The notes under the pieces were generated by a model. That model saw nothing but the letters and a program-made list of their open reading frames with translations. It was not told the DNA's origin and made no database searches. A DNA stretch of 9,769 nt from Pseudomonadota bacterium. Lineage in GTDB: Bacteria; Pseudomonadota; Alphaproteobacteria; Acetobacterales; Acetobacteraceae. Position 1 is the first letter of the stretch. The number at the start of each line of letters is the position of its first letter. The translations under genes and the position numbers were made by a program. Positions 5,617 through 9,769 of this stretch are shown here, piece by piece. The stretch lies in the NCBI GenBank assembly GCA_021845555.1, contig JAJZVS010000120.1, positions 1 to 9,769 of the forward strand. The letters are read 5' to 3'.

Positions 5617-6900
5617 ATGGCAGACACGGCGGAAATCGCGCAAGCGGTGGCGGCGGAACGGGAACGGGCGGCGGCGCTGTTCGACCGGCTGCGCGCGGAC
5701 GGCGCGGACGCGCCCGGCGTGACCCGTGACACGTTCGGGGCCGGGGAGCAGCGCGCGCATGCCACTGTCGCAGAGGCGGCGCGGGCGCTGGGGTTGGCGG
5801 TCCACGGCGACGCGGCGGCCAATCTCTATGCGACCTGGGCCGGGCGCGATCGCGCGGCGCCCGCCATCCTGATCGGCTCGCACCTCGATTCGGTGCCGCA
5901 TGGCGGCAATTTCGACGGCGCTGCCGGTGTGGTCGCCGGGATCGTCGCGGTAGCGGCGCTGCAACGGCTCGGCGTGGTCCCGTCGTGCGACGTCACGGTG
6001 ATGGGCATCCGCGCCGAGGAAAGCATCTGGTTCCAGGTGTCCTATATCGGCAGTCGCGGCGCGCTCGGGGTGCTGCCGGACGGAGCGATGGGCGCGCGGC
6101 GGATCGACACCGGCCGCACCCTCGCCGAGCATATCGCCGATTGCGGCGGGGACCCGAAGGCGCTCGCCGCCGGGCACCGCGCGCTCGATCCCGCCCGGCT
6201 GCGCGCGTTTCTGGAACTGCATATCGAGCAGGCGCCGAGTCTGGTGGAAGCCGGCCGCGCGGTCGGCATCGGCACCGGTATCCCTGGTAATTTCCGCTAC
6301 CCGGACGCGCGCATCGAGGGCCGCAACGACCACGTGGGCCTGCCGCGCCGCTTCCGCCGCGACGCCGCGCTGGCGGGGGCCGAATTCGCCTTGGCGATCG
6401 AGACGCTGTGGCAGCAGCACGAGGCGCGCGGCATCCCGATGGCCGCGACGATCGGGCGGTTCCATACCGACGCCGCGCAGCACGGCCTCACCATCGTGCC
6501 CGGCGCGTTCCATTTCAGCCTGGACGTGCGCGCCTACGACGAGGCGGTGCTGGCCGAACTCGACCAGGCGGTGAGCACGATCGTCGCGGGGATCGCGCAG
6601 CGGCGCGGCGTGCGGTTCCACCTCGGCGCCAAGGCGCGGGCGGCGGTGGGGAAGGTCGATCCGGCGATTCGCGCCGGGTTCGAGGCGTCGGCGGCGGCGC
6701 TGGGGCTGCCGGTGCTCGCGCTGGGCAGCCCGGCCTCGCACGACGCGGCGGCGTTCGCGGCGGCCGGGGTGCCCATGGGCATGATCTTCGTGCGCAACGC
6801 GAACGGCAGCCACAACCCGGAGGAGGCGATGACGCTGGACGATTTCCTCGCTGGCACGGCGGTGCTTACGCACTGGCTGGCCGGCGCGGTCGGACGGTGA
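5617..6900 (+). CDS. M20-family Zn-dependent amidase (N-carbamoyl-amino-acid hydrolase / allantoate amidohydrolase-like)
   Basis: A 427-residue cytoplasmic dimetal hydrolase of the HyuC/AllC/beta-ureidopropionase group, whose members cleave carbamoyl or ureido groups from N-carbamoyl amino acids, releasing ammonia and carbon dioxide, or act on allantoate. The metal set is complete: H89 (GSHLDS), D100 (HGGNFDGAAG), E135 with likely general base E134 (AEES), H202 (LELHIEQ) and H399 (NGSHNPEE). Residues about 225-330 are the dimerisation/lid domain with H239. Several usually invariant stretches differ: DHVGLPRRFRRDA instead of HAGTTPM..R.DA, AEESIWF instead of EEGSRF, and SPASHDA instead of SGAGHDA. 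This places it in a divergent subgroup whose substrate I cannot name. The start was chosen by the Shine-Dalgarno at 5605. It overlaps the methyltransferase by GTGA and is divergent from the acyl-CoA dehydrogenase. Confidence 0.92.
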   Translation: MADTAEIAQAVAAERERAAALFDRLRADGADAPGVTRDTFGAGEQRAHATVAEAARALGLAVHGDAAANLYATWAGRDRAAPAILIGSHLDSVPHGGNFDGAAGVVAGIVAVAALQRLGVVPSCDVTVMGIRAEESIWFQVSYIGSRGALGVLPDGAMGARRIDTGRTLAEHIADCGGDPKALAAGHRALDPARLRAFLELHIEQAPSLVEAGRAVGIGTGIPGNFRYPDARIEGRNDHVGLPRRFRRDAALAGAEFALAIETLWQQHEARGIPMAATIGRFHTDAAQHGLTIVPGAFHFSLDVRAYDEAVLAELDQAVSTIVAGIAQRRGVRFHLGAKARAAVGKVDPAIRAGFEASAAALGLPVLALGSPASHDAAAFAAAGVPMGMIFVRNANGSHNPEEAMTLDDFLAGTAVLTHWLAGAVGR

Positions 6901-7511
6901 GTCTCTATGACCGCCTGATCCTGCCGCGGCTGATCGCGCTGGCGATGCGTGCGCCGCAGCTGGTGCCGTTCCGCCAGCGCATCGGCGCCGCCGCCGAGGG
7001 GGAGGTGCTGGAACTCGGCATCGGGTCGGGGCTCAACCTGCCGTTCTACGGCGCTTCGGTGCGCGCGGTGACCGGGATCGATCCCTCCCCGGCATTGCTG
7101 CGGCTGGCGGAGGCGCGGGCCACCGGGCTTGGCGTGACGCTCGCCGTGCGGGCCGGGCCGGCCGAGGATCTGCCCTTCGACACCGGCAGCTTCGATACGG
7201 TGGTGACGACCTGGACGCTGTGCTCGATCGGCGATCCGCACGCCGCGCTGCGCGAGGCAAGGCGGGTGCTGCGCCCCGGCGGGCGGCTGCTGTTCGTCGA
7301 GCACGGGCTGGCGCCCGATGCCCGGGTGGCGCGCTGGCAGCACCGGCTGACGCCGGCTTGGCGACACATCGCCGGCGGCTGCCATCTCGATCGGCGGATC
7401 GACGCGCTGGTGGGCGGGGCGGGGTTCCGGATCGAGACGATGGACGCCGCCTTTGTCGGCGGGCCGCGCGTGGCGACGTATTTCTACTCCGGTGCGGCGC
7501 GGCCACTGTGA
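6897..7511 (+). CDS. Class I SAM-dependent methyltransferase
   Basis: A 204-residue Rossmann-type methyltransferase (Methyltransf_11-like). Motif I is VLELGIGSGLN at 37-47, the acidic ribose-binding residue is D62 in GIDPSP, an AEDLPF segment lies at 89-94, and motifs around TWTLCSI (105-111) and VLRPGGRLLFVEHG (124-137) follow. The overall form (YDRLILPRL at the start, RWQHRLTPAWRHIAGGCHLDR near the end) is that of a widespread bacterial family related to animal METTL7-type and phospholipid/ubiquinone-type methyltransferases; its acceptor is usually unknown. The GTG start at 6897 overlaps the amidase stop (GTGA), so translation is probably coupled, with only a weak Shine-Dalgarno. The in-frame ATGs upstream lie deep inside the amidase gene and were not used. 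It ends 14 nt from the convergent aldolase. Confidence 0.9.
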   Translation: MSLYDRLILPRLIALAMRAPQLVPFRQRIGAAAEGEVLELGIGSGLNLPFYGASVRAVTGIDPSPALLRLAEARATGLGVTLAVRAGPAEDLPFDTGSFDTVVTTWTLCSIGDPHAALREARRVLRPGGRLLFVEHGLAPDARVARWQHRLTPAWRHIAGGCHLDRRIDALVGGAGFRIETMDAAFVGGPRVATYFYSGAARPL

Positions 7512-7525
7512 TCCCGCGCAGCGGC

Positions 7526-8140
7526 TTACCCCCCCAGTACCGCCCGCGCCGCTGCCACGATCGCCCCGCGATCCCCCGCGGCGATCCGTTTCGCATCCAC
7601 CAGCGCCCCGCCCATGCCCACGAAGGCTGCACCCGCGGCCAGATAGGTTGCGACGTCGGCCGCCCCGATCCCGCCGGTCGGGCAGAACGCCACGCCGGGG
7701 AACACGCTGCGCAGCGCCGCGATATGCGCCGGGCCGCCGACCGAGGCGGCGGGGAAGATCTTCACCACATCCGCCCCGGCGGCCAGCGCCGCGCGGACCT
7801 CGGTGGGCGTCAGCGCGCCCGGCAGCCAGGCGGCGCCGGCTTCACGGCACGGCGCGGCCAGCGTCGTATCGATCCAGGGTGAAACGATGAACCGCGCGCC
7901 GGCGTCCAGGCAGGCGCGCGCCGCCGTCGCATCGGGCACCGTGCCGGCGCCCACGAGCAGCGCCGGATCGGCTGCCAGTTCGCGGATCAGCCCCACCGCG
8001 TCGGGGATCGTCAGCGTGACCTCGAACACGGTGAGCCCCGCCTCGCGCAGCCAGGACACCGCGGTCGCGGCCAGCGCGGCGGTCGGCGTGCGCACCACCG
8101 GCACCACCCGCGCGGCGCGCAACCGCTCCAGCACCGTCAT
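7526..8140 (-). CDS. KDPG/KHG-type aldolase (Eda/DgoA family)
   Basis: A 204-residue class I aldolase, the normal family length, that should cleave a 2-keto-3-deoxy acid (phosphate) or 4-hydroxy-2-oxo acid to pyruvate plus an aldehyde. The TIM-barrel motifs are VVPVVR (12-17), catalytic E40 in FEVTLTIPDA, VGAGTV (63-68), FIVSP (84-88), PGALTPTE (107-114), Schiff-base K127 in ADVVKIFPA, and CPTGGI (153-158). Relative to E. coli Eda two substrate-binding positions appear changed: R49 is replaced by T44, and the phosphate-loop Ser of GGSW is Gly (GMGGALV), so KDPG itself may not be the substrate. The ATG at 8140-8138 overlaps the acyl-CoA synthetase stop (ATGA). A run of seven G precedes the TAA. 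It is the last gene of its unit in this window. Confidence 0.9.
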   Translation of the reverse strand: MTVLERLRAARVVPVVRTPTAALAATAVSWLREAGLTVFEVTLTIPDAVGLIRELAADPALLVGAGTVPDATAARACLDAGARFIVSPWIDTTLAAPCREAGAAWLPGALTPTEVRAALAAGADVVKIFPAASVGGPAHIAALRSVFPGVAFCPTGGIGAADVATYLAAGAAFVGMGGALVDAKRIAAGDRGAIVAAARAVLGG

Positions 8141-9769
8141 GGCGCCGCCCCCGTCCGCAACAATGCGTCCGCCATCGTCACCCCCTGGCCTTCCGCCAGC
8201 ACGATCACCGGGTTGACCTCCGCCTCCGCTACGTCCTCCAGCGCGGCCAGGCGGGAGAACGCGGCGACCGCGCGTGCCAGCGCCGCCAGATCGCCTTTCG
8301 GCAGGCCGCGATAGCCGCGCGCCGGGGCGAGGCCCTTCACCGCTTCGATCATTTCCATCGCCTCCGTTTCAGAGACGGGCGCGAGGCGCAGCACGACATC
8401 GCGATACACTTCCGCGAGCACGCCGCCGGCGCCGAGCACCACCACCGGTCCCACGGTGGGATCGCGCCGGTAGCCCAGGATCGCCTCCGCGACGCCACGG
8501 ACCATCGGCTGGGCGATGAAGCCGGCGATCGCCCCGCCCAGCCGCGCGCGCATCGCCGCCGCGCTTGCCGCCAATTCCATTGCGTCTGCAACGTTCAGCG
8601 CCACCGCGCCCATTTCCGTTTTGTGCGCGAGGCGCGCGCCGGCGGCCTTCAGCGCCACCGGATAGGCGAGGTCGGCGGGCGGCGCATCGGGGTCGATCCG
8701 CTGCGCACTGTCCGCAATCCCGAGGGCAGCGAACACCGCGCGCGCCCCCGGCTCGTCCGACGCAGCGGCAAGCAGAGCGGTGGCGGCGGAGACGTCGCCG
8801 GCCTCGGGCACCGCGCGCGGGGCCCGCCAGTCCAGATAGGCGCGCACGCCGTCGGCGCAGGCTTCGGGGTTGCGGAACGCGGCGATGCCCGCCTCGGTGA
8901 GCAGCCGCAACGAGGCCTCGGCATGCGGCACCAGGAACGCGGCCACGGGATGCGGCCCATGGCTGGCGACGATGCCGGAGACCGCGTCCTGCGGGCGGAA
9001 CTGCGCCGAGGAGCCGATCACTGCCACCGCCAGATCGGCGTCGTCGGCGGCGCGCGCGGCCGACAGCGCGGTGGCGATCGCGTCCTTGCCCATGCCGGCG
9101 AGCGTCGTATCCAGCATATGCGCGGTGGCGACACCGGCCAGGCCCAGCCGATCGACCACCATCGCGCCGCCGCCGCCGGTGGTGGTGACCACGCGCACCG
9201 CGCGCTTCGGTGCCGCGAGCGGCGACCGGCCGAGCAGCAAAGGGGGCAGTTCCAGCAGCGTCTCGATCATATCGACGCGGACGATCCCGTTGGCGCGGAA
9301 GAAGGCGTCGGCCGCCGCGTCCGATCCGGCCATCGCGCCGGTGTGGGTGGCGGCGAGCTTCGCGCCCGCCTCCGACCTTCCGAGCTTGTAGGCGATCACC
9401 GGCTTGCCGGCCGCGAAGGCGGCGCGCGCGGCGGCGGCGAACAGGGCGGGCCGGCGGATGGTTTCCAGGAACAGCAGGATCGCGTCGGTGTCGGGGTCGT
9501 CTGCCAGCAGGCCGACGATCTCCCCGGCGGTGAGGTCGGCTTCGTTGCCCATGCTGACCAGCTTGGCGAAGCCGGCGCCGCGTGCGGCGGCGCGCGACAG
9601 CAGCGTGCCCATGACGCTGCCGGATTGGGACACCAGCGACCAGCGCCCGGCGGGCAGCGTATCGACCTCCAGCACCGCGTTCACGGAACACGCGATGCGG
9701 GCGGGGACGTTCACTACCCCCATCGAATTGGGGCCGAGCAGGCGGAGCCCGCCCGCGCGCGCCTGTTCG
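8137..9769 (-). CDS. NDP-forming acyl-CoA synthetase (acetate-CoA ligase family), N-terminus cut by window edge
   Basis: 543 residues are visible of a protein usually near 700; the N-terminal CoA-binding Rossmann domain lies mostly beyond the right edge, where the open frame continues (LRLLGPNSMGVVN reads through). The ATG at 9723 is internal and is not the start. Visible parts, in order, are: the succinyl-CoA-synthetase-like domain with SQSGSVMGTLLSRAA and SMGNEAD; the phospho-histidine loop THTGAMAGSD, with the His codon at 9343-9345; a second flavodoxin-like unit beginning TTTGGGGAMVVDRLG; and the C-terminal ATP-grasp domain with VALKAAGARLAHKTEMGAV, ILGYRRDPTVGPVVVLGAGGVLAE and AEVNPV. 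The family makes an acyl-CoA from acid, CoA and ATP with ADP and phosphate as products, or runs in reverse. The acid is unknown. It is coupled by ATGA to the aldolase. Confidence 0.94.
   Translation of the reverse strand, partial: EQARAGGLRLLGPNSMGVVNVPARIACSVNAVLEVDTLPAGRWSLVSQSGSVMGTLLSRAAARGAGFAKLVSMGNEADLTAGEIVGLLADDPDTDAILLFLETIRRPALFAAAARAAFAAGKPVIAYKLGRSEAGAKLAATHTGAMAGSDAAADAFFRANGIVRVDMIETLLELPPLLLGRSPLAAPKRAVRVVTTTGGGGAMVVDRLGLAGVATAHMLDTTLAGMGKDAIATALSAARAADDADLAVAVIGSSAQFRPQDAVSGIVASHGPHPVAAFLVPHAEASLRLLTEAGIAAFRNPEACADGVRAYLDWRAPRAVPEAGDVSAATALLAAASDEPGARAVFAALGIADSAQRIDPDAPPADLAYPVALKAAGARLAHKTEMGAVALNVADAMELAASAAAMRARLGGAIAGFIAQPMVRGVAEAILGYRRDPTVGPVVVLGAGGVLAEVYRDVVLRLAPVSETEAMEMIEAVKGLAPARGYRGLPKGDLAALARAVAAFSRLAALEDVAEAEVNPVIVLAEGQGVTMADALLRTGAAP

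Noticed and set aside
5554..6873. Leftward open frame antisense to the amidase, in frame with the dehydrogenase
   Set aside because: It is low-complexity shadow sequence rich in Arg and His. The M20 motifs on the plus strand are unambiguous, and the dehydrogenase family fold begins at 5553.
7518..7555. 8-bp inverted repeat GCAGCGGC/GCCGCTGC spanning the convergent gene ends
   Set aside because: The spacer is 22 nt, the arms are short and no U-run lies on either side, so it is not convincing as a bidirectional terminator.
8369..9691. 440-residue leftward frame over the acyl-CoA synthetase
   Set aside because: It is a frame-shifted shadow of the synthetase, Arg/Gly-rich and without any recognisable motif.

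Overview
The window reads as a GC-rich alphaproteobacterial chromosome segment. Acetobacteraceae or a related Rhodospirillales group is my guess, based only on composition, codon bias and gene types. No RNA genes, CRISPR arrays, insertion sequences or phage genes are visible. Coding density is very high: eight intact genes, plus one gene cut by each window edge (nine CDS in all counting the two partial ones as seen here). Three junctions are 4-bp stop/start overlaps.

Left block (1-3930, minus strand): a complete-looking ABC import operon read right to left. The order is a Tat-exported periplasmic binding protein, the ATPase (TOBE-containing, polyamine/iron/opine-type), permease 1, then permease 2, which runs off the left edge. 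A candidate sigma70 promoter with a palindrome on its -10 lies about 80-110 bp upstream of the binding-protein gene. A perfect 12-bp GC stem sits between the binding-protein and ATPase genes and is a good candidate for unequal expression of the two.

Middle block (4092-7511): two divergent pairs. Leftward are a short acyl-CoA dehydrogenase and, 10 nt behind it, a small XRE-type regulator that lies just upstream of the ABC operon. Rightward are an M20-type N-carbamoyl-amino-acid hydrolase/allantoate amidohydrolase relative and, overlapping it by GTGA, a class I SAM-dependent methyltransferase.

Right block (7526-9769, minus strand): an NDP-forming acyl-CoA synthetase (acetate-CoA ligase family), truncated by the right edge, overlapping by ATGA a KDPG/KHG-type aldolase. 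This unit converges on the methyltransferase with only 14 nt between stop codons.

Taken together the locus looks like accessory catabolism: import of a small organic solute, hydrolysis of a carbamoyl/amide group, aldol cleavage, CoA activation and acyl-CoA oxidation. No single known pathway contains exactly this set, so a shared substrate is inference from proximity only. I did not find a clearly new defence or mobile system. The best leads are the intergenic stem, the promoter palindrome beside the XRE gene, and motif changes in three enzymes (amidase, aldolase, acyl-CoA dehydrogenase) that hint at unusual substrates.
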